Source of the DNA: Spiroplasma sp. TIUS-1
GTDB lineage: Bacteria > Bacillota_I > Bacilli_A > Mycoplasmatales > Mycoplasmataceae
Length of the DNA: 64,000 nt
Direction of reading: 5' to 3'
NCBI RefSeq assembly: GCF_010365785.1
Contig: NZ_CP048387.1
Span: 186,001-250,000, forward strand
The notes below the pieces were generated by a model, which ran no database searches, was not told the DNA's origin, and saw only the letters and a program-made list of their open reading frames with translations. Each line of letters starts with the position of its first letter. Within the stretch, counting starts at the first letter, position 1. Of the stretch, positions 56,093 through 64,000 are shown piece by piece. Both the position numbers and the translations under genes were made by a program.

Positions 56093-56927
56093 AAAAGAAA
56101 GAGTTCCTTATTCGAAAAAAGATACCTTAATTTGCATAGAAGCTTTCTTTAAGTTTGTTAATTTTGAAGATTTAGTTAAAGGTTCAATTAAAAAAAGTAT
56201 GAAAAAATATATTTTTGAAAATGTTGATGATTATAAAATAAGAAAAAAAAGTTCTTGAGATACTAAAATAGATGATATCCATTGAGCATTTAGATATATA
56301 ATTGGTTTACCTCCTAAAGGAACTCCTGGTGGCGGAAAGAGTGTTTTGAATGATGTTATGAGGTTTATTGCTAAAACTGAGTTTATAAATGCAAAACCCG
56401 ATAACTTTTCAGAAAAGTGAAATAAAATATCAGTTAATAAAAAAGAAATTCCGGATCCTAGTGATTTTAATGTCAAACTTGATAAAAAATCAGTTACATT
56501 AAAAAATCGTTTAATAAGAAATCAAAAACTTTCAAAGCAATATTTAGACAAAAATAGAGTTTGTGAATTTTGCAAAAAAACTGAAACATTTATAGGTTTA
56601 AAGGGTACTATGTATTTTGAGGTTCATCACTATGTTCCGTATAATTATGAAATACAAAAGGATTATAAATTAAATTTAGATAACTATTATAATTTAATAT
56701 CGCTATGTGCAGAGTGTCATAGAAAAATTCATTTATCAAGAGATAGGGCACTTATGATAACTGATTTATTTAATTACAAATTAAATAAAGATAAAAAATT
56801 TAAAGATATTTTAAATGGCTATGATGTATTTAAAGTTATTGCCGATTATGAAAAAACATATAATTCAAATATAAACTATGAATTTATAAAAATTAATGAA
56901 TTAAAAATAATAGATAATAAAAAATAA
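56085..56927 (+). CDS. HNH endonuclease, last of the restriction-modification module
   Basis: The 280-residue protein has about 155 unique N-terminal residues, with a GLPPKGTPGGGKSV segment, then an HNH domain: VCEFCKKTE near 160, FEVHHYVPYNYEIQ near 180, LISLCAECHRKIHLS near 205. The HNH half strongly resembles that of the first gene (EVHHYVPYNY against EFHHFIPYNY), while the N-terminal half does not. The start overlaps the methylase stop by eight bases, with GAGG upstream. It is probably the cognate restriction enzyme or a subunit of it. Confidence 0.85.
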
Positions 56928-56949
56928 TCCAATATGGATTATTTTTTAT
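56922..56949. terminator. Bidirectional terminator ending the module
   Basis: AATAATCC and GGATTATT flank AATAT, with A before and T after. It lies over the stop codon of the last HNH gene and next to that of the convergent membrane protein. Confidence 0.8.
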
Positions 56950-57860
56950 TATCTATTATTGTTTTGTTGAGCTTCGTATTCTTTTCTTTCATCTAGTTTT
57001 GTATATACTTTGTATTCTAGAGCATCACTGTTTGGAGATGATCAAATACCTTTTAAAGTAGATATACAGATTGTTCAAATAAATTGAACATATCAGAATT
57101 GTAAAAACACCATCATTAAACTTAGGATAAAGATGAAAGCATTATCTCTGTTGTTCACTGCATTGCTAATAGTTTGTAGTAATCTTAATACTGCCAATAA
57201 CATAATTCATACAACAGTAATTGTTGCTATTACTAAAGCTATGATTGAAAATACGATTTGTACTGGATATATTCCAGTTTTGTTTACAAATGATTCTTCA
57301 GAAGATTTTAATCAAAATAGTGGAAGTGAAATTAAACTTACTAATCCAATTCCTCCTAATACATAAAATGTTATTAAAACATTTGAATCATTTAATACGT
57401 TAAATTGTTGTCCATATAATGCAAGTGATCCACCTGTGATAACACTTAACACTAATCCAGCCATTCCATAATGTTTACCAATAACAAATTTAGGGTTCAT
57501 TCTGGCATTGTTATTAGAAGTTTGCATATTTGGTAAGTTACTTAACATGAATGGTGTCATAATACCTTGTATTCCAATTGAGAATACACTTAAGATATAA
57601 CGGTTTGCAATTAATTCATCATCTGATGAATTTTTAACAAAATTTAAAATAATTAATGTGAAGTAAATGTTTGCTGAACACATTGCTATAAGGGCTGTAA
57701 CTATTAATGCAAACTCTGCTGCATTTTCTGGTTCACCCATTGATGTTGCTTGATTCAATGAAGCTAAAATTCCAAAAGTTAAAACAATTGAAAAAATTAA
57801 ACCAACTATATTAAATAGTTTTAACATAGATCTAACTTGGGATAGATTTGTATTATACAT
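56949..57860 (-). CDS. Multi-pass membrane protein of unknown function
   Basis: This 303-residue protein has about seven hydrophobic segments and a hydrophilic charged C-terminus (LDERKEYEAQQNNNR). Reading crosses several TGA tryptophans near the end. AGGAGGACT precedes the ATG. I do not recognise a family. It lies 75 bases downstream of the nitroreductase gene, after that gene's hairpin. Confidence 0.65.
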
Positions 57861-57920
57861 ATTATAGTCCTCCTATGTATGGATAAATTATACACCAAAA
57901 CAAGTTATAAGAAACCAAAC

Positions 57921-57950
57921 TAAAATCCATGATTTTAGTCATGGATTTTA
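57921..57950. terminator. Hairpin over the nitroreductase stop
   Basis: AAAATCCATGA and TCATGGATTTT pair around TTTTAG; the stop codon lies in the loop. T-rich flanks are present on both strands. Confidence 0.7.
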
Positions 57951-58573
57951 GTGAATTCTTTTTTATCTAATCTTATTTTTTTCTTTTTAGGAACATCAAT
58001 ATTACGTTTACCTAATATGACTGATGAACCAAATTTTTCATTTGCTTCAATCAATTTGTTTTCAAATAAATATTCTTTTATTTTCTTTTTATTAACACCA
58101 TCAATTGGACATAAGTCAATTCCTAACTCTTCAGCAACTGCCAAAGAAGCACCCATTGCAATAAAAGCTTCTTTGCTAGTTCAATTAACATAGTAGGGGT
58201 CTACTTTGGCATAATTGATATCACTTAACATTCTTTTTTCATAATTCTTAACACGATCAGAAGTGTTGTCATCCATTAGTGAAACATATTGAGGGATATC
58301 TTTTTCAATTAACTTATCAAATTCAGAAACTATGATTAATACAATCGCACTAGCTTCTGTAACATTTTTTTGATTGTAAAAAAGAGGTAACAATTCTTCT
58401 CTAAATTTAGAACTACGTTTAATAACAAGAGTTCTTCAAGAAAGCAATCCATAAGCAGAAGGGGATAATCTCATTGCTTCAGTTATAGTTAAAATATCTT
58501 CGTTACTAATTATATAATTAGAATCAAATGATCTTGGACTTTCTCTATTAAGTAATAGTTCATTTATTTTCAT
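57935..58573 (-). CDS. Nitroreductase family protein
   Basis: This 212-residue flavin-dependent oxidoreductase starts with NELLLNRESPRSFD, the family's R-x-S-x-R-x-F motif for FMN. AMRLSPSAYGLLSWRTLV follows, the FMN-contact segment with SPSA in place of APS. EAFIAMGASLAVAEELGIDLCPIDG is the second family mark. It probably reduces quinones or nitro compounds. GGAGGA precedes the ATG. Confidence 0.85.
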
Positions 58574-58616
58574 TGTGTCCTCCATATAGAATTAAAATTC
58601 TAAGATTTATTTTATA

Positions 58617-58643
58617 ACAAAAAAAGCATATAAATATGCTTTT
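58617..58643 (-). terminator. Terminator of the amino acid permease gene
   Basis: AAAAGCATA and TATGCTTTT pair around TTTA; on the minus strand a run of seven T follows. Confidence 0.8.
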
Positions 58644-58656
58644 CATTAGTTTGATA

Positions 58657-60225
58657 CTAAACACTAACTTCTTTTGTTTTAATTTTTAGTTTTTCATCTT
58701 CTAAAATTTCAAAAGTAACAAATTGATATTCTTCCATTTGTTTGATTTCTTCACTTGATAGTTTTGACAATATTCTTGGTTTAACAACAAAAAATAATAC
58801 TAATGAAATAATAACCATTGTAATAATGAATACTATTTGGATAAGTGGTGCAACTCATTCTTGAATATTACCTGTGTTGATTCCATTGACAAAGTCTATA
58901 AACATTTGTGCAACTGTATAAATACAAATTGCTCCAAATATAAAAATTGTAATTGCTCATATAATGTATTCAGTAATATTTACTTTAACTTGTTTTTTAA
59001 AACCAAACTTAATTGCTGCTAACATAACCATTATGTATTCAGAAATAAATATTAACGAAGTAACGTTTGCTAATGTTCCATAACCAATTAATGATTCTTC
59101 TCCAGTTATACCTTGAATTAAATCGGGTAGTAATAAGAAAATTGTTGCAAATGTAATATTTAATAAGAAGAAAGCAAAAACCGCTTTTTTATCAATGTGG
59201 TTTTTTAATTCTTTAGAAGAAAAAAGTTTTTTAGAAACATATCCTTCTTTGATTAAAGGCTCTAACACGTTAGAACCATAAAGACTTAATTGAGTCATTG
59301 TATTGAATCTATTTAAAAATGTACAAATAACTACTATGAATCAGCCACCTTTTTGAATAAAGACACTATTGAATCTATTAAACATATTTGCATTCGGGTT
59401 ACCACCAAAATCATTAATCACTGAAGCAATAATTATTGTAGAAAATACCATAAAGAACACTGTTGCTAATGCTATTCCAACAAGTACTATGATGGGCATG
59501 TTTTTCTTACGGTTTTTAATTGCAGATCCAGTACTGATAAATGTTTCAAATCCTGTAAAACTAAAAACTACTAACATGAATACATTTACAAATGAATTAA
59601 GGTTTACAGTACTTACAACGCTACCTGTAGGAGGTTTAACAGCTGCTGAATCAGATGGTGTAAAGATTAACACCAATCCAAATATTAAAATTAATAGTGT
59701 AATTGCTCATGTTGTATAAGCAATTAATGTTGAAGCCATTTTAAATTTATTAATTCCTAAAACAACAATTGTAGCTCCAACAGCACACGCCAAGATACCA
59801 AAAATATCTAAGACTAATTTTGTTCAATTACCAAAAGTGTCTTTTACAACTTGAATATTTTCTAAACTCATTCTAATTGAAGAAACAATCATAATCATAA
59901 CTACGATTGAAATACAAAGAACCGAAATGAAGTTAAAGAACATTCCTCAGAAAGGGCCAAAAGCTGATCTAACAAATTGCCCTCCACCTCCATTAGCACT
60001 GTTATGTATTCTTGTACATTTAATGTAAGCTCATGCTGATGAAAATAAGAAGATTGATACTATTAATATAATTCATACAATGTGATAACCTATAAAGTTT
60101 TTTGGATCTTCATTAAGACCACTAAACATTAAGGTAAATGATATTCCAGCTATTAAACTGAACATCATTCATATTGCACTAACTAAACCAATCTCTTGAG
60201 ATTTGGTTTTATTTTTAATTTTCAT
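58657..60225 (-). CDS. APC-family amino acid permease
   Basis: The 522-residue transporter has about twelve membrane segments. The N-terminal GLVSAIWMMFSLIAGISFTLMF matches the first helix of APC permeases, and FSFTGFETFISTGSAIKNRKKNMP the conserved helix 6 region (F-x-G-x-E). A GGGGQFVRSAFGPFWG loop follows helix 2. Its start overlaps the end of the RNase J gene by 11 bases, so the two are co-transcribed. The amino acid is unknown. Confidence 0.85.
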
Positions 60226-62017
60226 TTTGAGTTTGCTCCTTAGCAACTCCCTTAGTAACTACTTTATTTTCTGGAGTAGTTTTATTTAAAATTACAGGAA
60301 TGATTAAAGGATTTCTTCTCTTAGCTCTAAAGATGTAAGGTGAAATTGACTCTCTAACTGATTGTTTAATTGAATGGAAAGTTACTTTATTTGTTTTTAA
60401 TAAGTCATTAACAGAGTTACCAACAATTCTTATTGATTCATTAATAACATTGAAACTATCTTTTACATAGAAACATCCACGTGAAATTATTTTAGGTGGA
60501 TAAATCATTTTGTTAGTTTTAGAATCAATTGAAATTATTACAATAATTAAACCTTCTTTAGAAAGAGTTGTACGCTCTTTAATTACAGCAGAAGCTTTAC
60601 CTGTTTGATCTTTACCATCAATATAAACTGCTTCAGCTGGAATTCTTTTACCAAGAGTTGCTTTTCCATTTTGCATAACGATTGTGTCACCATTGGCAAT
60701 AACAAATGAGTTATCTCGTGGAACATTAACTTTAGCAGCTGTTTCAGCATGTGTTTTTAACATTCTAAATTCACCATGCATAGGCATAAAGTAGTGAGGT
60801 TTAAATATTGAGAATAATAATTTTTGTTCTTCTTGAGACGCATGTCCTGAAGTATGAATTAAATTTGATGAACTATTTACGATAACTCTAGCTCCAAGTT
60901 TTGTTAAACGGTTAACAATTAATTCAACATCCATTTTGTTTCCTGGAATAGGTGATGAAGAAAAGATAACTGTGTCTCCTGGAATAATTTTCATATATTT
61001 GTGTTCTTGTTTTGCCATCTTTGAAAGGGCAGCCATTGGTTCACCTTGTGAACCAGTACAAATAATCATTACTTGATTTTTAGGAAATTTATCAACTTCT
61101 GTTTGTTTAATAAACATTTTTTCGTCAATATCTAAATGACCCAAGTTTTTAATAACTTTGATCATTCTTTCAAGTGATCAACCTACGATAACTACACGCT
61201 TAGAATATTTTTTTGCAAGTAAAATCATTTCTTGAAATCTATGAACGTTTGATGCAAAAGACGAAATTACAATACGTCCTTTTGCTTGTAAGATATGTGA
61301 ATCAATATTTTTCATTACTGACTTTTCACCAATTGTATATCCTTCAACTTCTGCGTTAGTTGAATCAGCCATTAATAATTCAAGACCTTGTTCACCAAAC
61401 TCAGACATTCTTTGAATATTTGCTGTATGTCCTAATGGTGTTCAATCAAACTTATAATCTCCAGTTGAAAAAATAGCTCCATTAGGTGTTTGAATATGTA
61501 TTCCAAAAGCGTCAGGGATTGAGTGATTAACTGCAGCAAAACGTACAGTCATGTGCTTAGACTTATAAACGTCATCTTCAACATATTCTTTAACTAATGT
61601 TGAGTTTTGAAGTTTAAAGTCTTTTAGTTTTTCTTTTATTAATTCTGCTGCCAATTCAGGTGCATATATTGCAGGAACTTTTACTTTTTGTAAAAGATAT
61701 GGAATTCCACCAATATGGTCTTCGTGCCCGTGAGTAATAAATAAACCTGTAATTTTATGTTCGTTTTCAAGTAAATAAGTATAGTCTGGAACTATAGCTG
61801 AAATCCCTGGTTCATTTTCTGAAGCAAATTTAACTCCAGCATCAATAATCATAATCTCATCATCGTATTCGATTACATAAGTATTTTTACCAATTTCTTC
61901 TAATCCCCCAAGAGCAAATACAAGTGTTGGTTTGTCATTATTTCTTATATTTATTTTTTTAATTAAACTCTCTACTGCAGGGGCTTTAGTAAATTTTAAT
62001 TTGTTATTTGTTTCCAT
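60215..62017 (-). CDS. rnj: Ribonuclease J
   Basis: RNase J is a metallo-beta-lactamase RNase with endo- and 5' exonuclease activity, the main mRNA decay enzyme in Firmicutes and mollicutes. The 600-residue protein has the zinc site HGHEDHIGG near residue 96, NHSIPDAFG, STGDYKFD, the beta-CASP segment TGSQGEPMAALSKMA and LIHTSGHASQEEQ with the late His residues. The C-terminal part is slightly extended by a polar tail. AAGGAG precedes the ATG. Confidence 0.95.
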
Positions 62018-62149
62018 GAAACTCCTTATTGTATAAAAATTGATTGTCCAAAAAATTGTTAATGTTAATGGTTTTTTTTATGAAATATTATTCTAAAAAT
62101 TATTAATTTTTTGTCTCGTTTTTTATGTTGTTTTTATAATAGCACAATA

Positions 62150-62155
62150 TATAAT
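62150..62155 (+). promoter_or_regulatory. -10 box for the cysteine-rich peptide gene
   Basis: TATAAT at 62150, with another at 62135, precedes the peptide gene. From about 62163 the mRNA would begin with GTAC-GAAA-GTAC, a small GNRA-loop hairpin, followed at once by AAGGAG. Confidence 0.45.
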
Positions 62156-62191
62156 TAAAGAGTACGAAAGTACAAGGAGATTTATAAAAAA

Positions 62192-62278
62192 ATGATTAGA
62201 TCAAATTCAAAATGCAAGTGTGAAAATTGCACATGCACTAACTGCACATGTGCAGCACCACAAGAGGGATGTTGTTAG
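62192..62278 (+). CDS. 28-residue cysteine-rich peptide (metallothionein-like)
   Basis: The predicted peptide has eight cysteines in 28 residues, in CxC, CxxC and terminal CC patterns: CKCENCTCTNCTC and GCC at the end. That density is typical of metallothioneins and other metal-thiolate peptides and is hard to explain by chance. AAGGAG lies 12 bases upstream, a long but usable spacing. A promoter precedes and a strong terminator follows. I know of no family. It may store or buffer Zn or Cu, or be a redox peptide; that is inference. Confidence 0.65.
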   Translation: MIRSNSKCKCENCTCTNCTCAAPQEGCC

Positions 62279-62300
62279 TCACTAACAGTTAGATTAAAAA

Positions 62301-62334
62301 AATAAAACTTGCTTAATTGCAAGTTTTATTTTAA
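62301..62334. terminator. Strong bidirectional terminator
   Basis: AATAAAACTTGC and GCAAGTTTTATT pair around TTAATT, between the cysteine-rich peptide gene and the convergent small zinc-ribbon-like gene. Confidence 0.85.
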
Positions 62335-62341
62335 GTATTAA

Positions 62342-62500
62342 TTATTTCTTATGTCTAGCGCAAACGTGGATTTCTCCAGAACCTGAAGCAAATACTTGCT
62401 TCATTTTATTTGCCATAATTTGATGCATACCACCTAAGTTCTCTTTTTCTATTTCATCAATGCATTTAAAGCATTGGTAATCATATGATTTTTCAGCCAT
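62342..62500 (-). CDS. Small CxxC protein (zinc-ribbon-like)
   Basis: The 52-residue product begins MAEKSYDYQCFKCIDE and ends with EIHVCARHKK. One CxxC and a late C-x-x-H could bind zinc together. GGAGTAC lies seven bases before the ATG. No family is recognised; it is too short and too different to call as ribosomal protein L33. It lies upstream of a terminator and is downstream of def on the same strand. Confidence 0.6.
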   Translation of the reverse strand: MAEKSYDYQCFKCIDEIEKENLGGMHQIMANKMKQVFASGSGEIHVCARHKK

Positions 62501-62558
62501 TTTTGTACTCCTAAATATAATAATATTTTAACAAAAATAGGGTTATATATCAAGTCAA

Positions 62559-63143
62559 CTACAGTTCAATTCAGCCGTCTTTGAAATATTTTGGATCATG
62601 TTTATTGATGTGATCATAGTATAGTTTTCCATGCAAATGATCTATTTCATGTTGGAAAACAATTGATCTATAACTTCTTAGAGTAAGTGTTACTTCTTGT
62701 TTTGTTATGTGATCATATCCTTCAACGATAACTTTATATGGACGAGGAACAAATCCAACATGATCTTTTGTAACAGATAGACAACCTTCGCCTTCTTCGA
62801 TAAAAGCAATTTGTGTTGAACGAGCAGTTATTTTAGCATTAACCATTGCATATTCTTCAAACTTATTTTCAGGCAATTGAAATCTAACATAAAACATATT
62901 TTTGTTAACTCCAATTTGAGGAGCTGCTAATCCAACAGCTGGTCTTAAATAGTCCTTACTATCTTCTAAGTTTAATTCTTCATTTTGTGAATAAACCACA
63001 AAATCAATTAGTTTATTCATTGTTTGTTCATCTTCTATTGAAAGAGGAAGTTTGCAGTCATTTGATTTTGCACGAATTACTTCTTTGTCAGTATCATAAG
63101 TAAGTCAAGAATTAGATGGAATTTCATCAGTTAATAGTTTCAT
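62559..63143 (-). CDS. def: Peptide deformylase
   Basis: This zinc or iron hydrolase removes formyl from the N-terminal Met of new proteins. The 194-residue sequence shows all three family motifs: GLAAPQIGVN near residue 71, EEGEGCLSV near 115 and FQHEIDHLHG near 160. A long insertion and N-terminal extension fit type 2 enzymes of Gram-positive bacteria. AAGGAGATTT precedes the ATG. It is divergent from rsmD. Confidence 0.95.
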
Positions 63144-63211
63144 AAATCTCCTTGTTATTCTTGTTTTCATTATATATATAATTTCTTTATAATAAAGTCT
63201 AAGGTGAAATT

Positions 63212-63766
63212 ATGAATGTTATTGCAGGTAAATATAAAGGTAGAAAATTAGTCACATTACAAGGTGACAATACAAGACCAACTTTGACTCGAGTTAAAGA
63301 AGACGTTTTTAATATAATTAATAACTATTTTATTTTTGATAATAAAATAGTTCTTGATTTGTTCGCTGGATCAGGAGCGTTAGGCTTAGAAACAATTTCT
63401 CGAGGAGTAGGTTATGTTGTTTTTAATGACACACATAAAGAAGCTCGTGATGTAATTTCAACAAATTTAATGGGAATTGATCAATCAAGTTATGTAGTTA
63501 TGGATAGGGATTATCTTGATTTATTAAATAACTTTAAAGACAAATGTTTTGATCTTATATTTGTAGATCCACCATATGCTAAAAAAGAATATTATGATTC
63601 AATATTTGAAGCAATTAACAAAACAAATATTTTAAATAACTTTGGAATACTTGTTTGTGAATCTAATTCACTTTTAAACCCAATATTTACTAAAAATTTA
63701 GTATTATTAAAGTATAAAAAATATACGAAGACAAATTTATATATTTGAAGATTAGAAATAGAATAA
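63212..63766 (+). CDS. rsmD: 16S rRNA m2G966 methyltransferase
   Basis: RsmD methylates G966 of 16S rRNA. The 184-residue protein has the start MNVIAGKYKGRKL, the family's RPTLTRVKEDVFNI, the SAM-binding VLDLFAGSGALGLE and the catalytic FVDPPY. A TGA tryptophan lies close to the end. AAGG lies nine bases before the ATG. The guanylate kinase gene starts 14 bases after the stop, a common order in this group. Confidence 0.95.
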
Positions 63767-63780
63767 GGAAAAGAACAATC

Positions 63781-64000
63781 ATGGCACAAAAAGGGAAAAT
63801 AATTATTATTTCAGGTCCATCAGGAGTAGGTAAGGGAGCTATTAATATAGAACTTGCAAAAGATGAATCATTAAACTTACAATATTCAGTATCAGCTACA
63901 ACACGTGCTCCAAGACCAGGAGAAGTTGAAGGTGTTAATTATTTCTTTATGGATGAAAAAACATTTATCGAAAAAGAAAAAAATGGTGAATTCATTGAAA
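63781..64000 (+). CDS. gmk: Guanylate kinase, 5' part
   Basis: Gmk makes GDP from GMP and ATP. The first 73 residues are in the window: MAQKGKIIIISGPSGVGKGA contains the P-loop, followed by the GMP-binding region SVSATTRAPRPGEVEGVNYFFM. AAGGAAAAG precedes the ATG. The gene runs off the end of the window. It is probably in an operon with rsmD. Confidence 0.95.
   Translation, partial: MAQKGKIIIISGPSGVGKGAINIELAKDESLNLQYSVSATTRAPRPGEVEGVNYFFMDEKTFIEKEKNGEFIE

Noticed and set aside
49821-56927. DISARM or BREX identity for the methylase region
   Set aside because: No DrmA/DrmB, PglZ or BrxC-type proteins are present. GHKL plus Z1 points to a different restriction type.
62342-62500. Small zinc-ribbon-like gene as ribosomal protein L33
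   Set aside because: It lacks the basic core and the two CxxC pairs of L33.
2-63766. Many genes appear split into two or more frames, as if by frameshifts or stops
   Set aside because: The breaks are TGA codons in frame at places where tryptophan is expected (code 4). Joining across them gives full-length proteins.

Overview
The window is AT-rich and reads with genetic code 4. Nearly every conserved gene (lepA, typA, proS, pgk, rnj, def) carries in-frame TGA codons at tryptophan positions. With the PTS-centred metabolism, the DUF285 repeat surface proteins and the order rnj-def-rsmD-gmk, this points to a wall-less mollicute of the Mesoplasma/Entomoplasma/Spiroplasma group. That placement is inference from gene content. 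Many short reading frames have to be joined across TGA, and the coordinates below do so.

Layout. 1-9.9 kb: 3' end of a fructose PTS permease, tsaB, a YhgE/Pip-like membrane protein, tRNA-Ser(GCU), an ABC exporter with a small membrane protein, and a DUF285 repeat protein. 10-16 kb: proS, an alpha/beta hydrolase, a DUF402 protein and lepA. 14.9-18.8 kb: a cellobiose/lactose-type PTS (IIA, IIB, IIC). 18.9-22.5 kb: a secreted protein in an operon with an ABC permease and ATPase. 22.6-31.4 kb: a MupG-type glycosidase, MepB, a YgjP-type metalloprotease operon with a J-domain protein, typA and a second DUF285 protein. 31.6-40.3 kb: pgk, an SDR, an aldo/keto reductase, a large AlaX-type tRNA editing protein and a PLD-helicase-DUF3427 protein. 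40.4-44.9 kb: a N-acetylmuramate operon (RpiR regulator, PTS, MurQ, a small membrane protein and a TauE/SafE exporter). 45-57 kb: an accessory region. 57-64 kb: housekeeping genes (permease, RNase J, peptide deformylase, rsmD, gmk), with a 28-residue cysteine-rich peptide gene among them.

The best candidate for an unusual system is at 49.8-56.9 kb. Five co-directional, tightly packed genes encode an HNH protein, a MORC/MutL-type GHKL ATPase, a Z1-domain ATPase, a C5-cytosine DNA methyltransferase and a second HNH protein. It looks like an ATP-dependent restriction-modification module. A DUF2075-type helicase with a probable PD-(D/E)XK N-terminus lies just upstream. It is separated from the module by a decayed 3' copy of glpF, while an intact glpF lies on its other side. 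A HEPN-like gene is close by.

The murP-murQ operon, the separate MupG gene and a neighbouring anion exporter together suggest that this wall-less bacterium salvages muramic sugars from other bacteria. Several genes have a -10 box exactly six bases before the ATG and no ribosome binding site, so they are probably transcribed as leaderless mRNAs.
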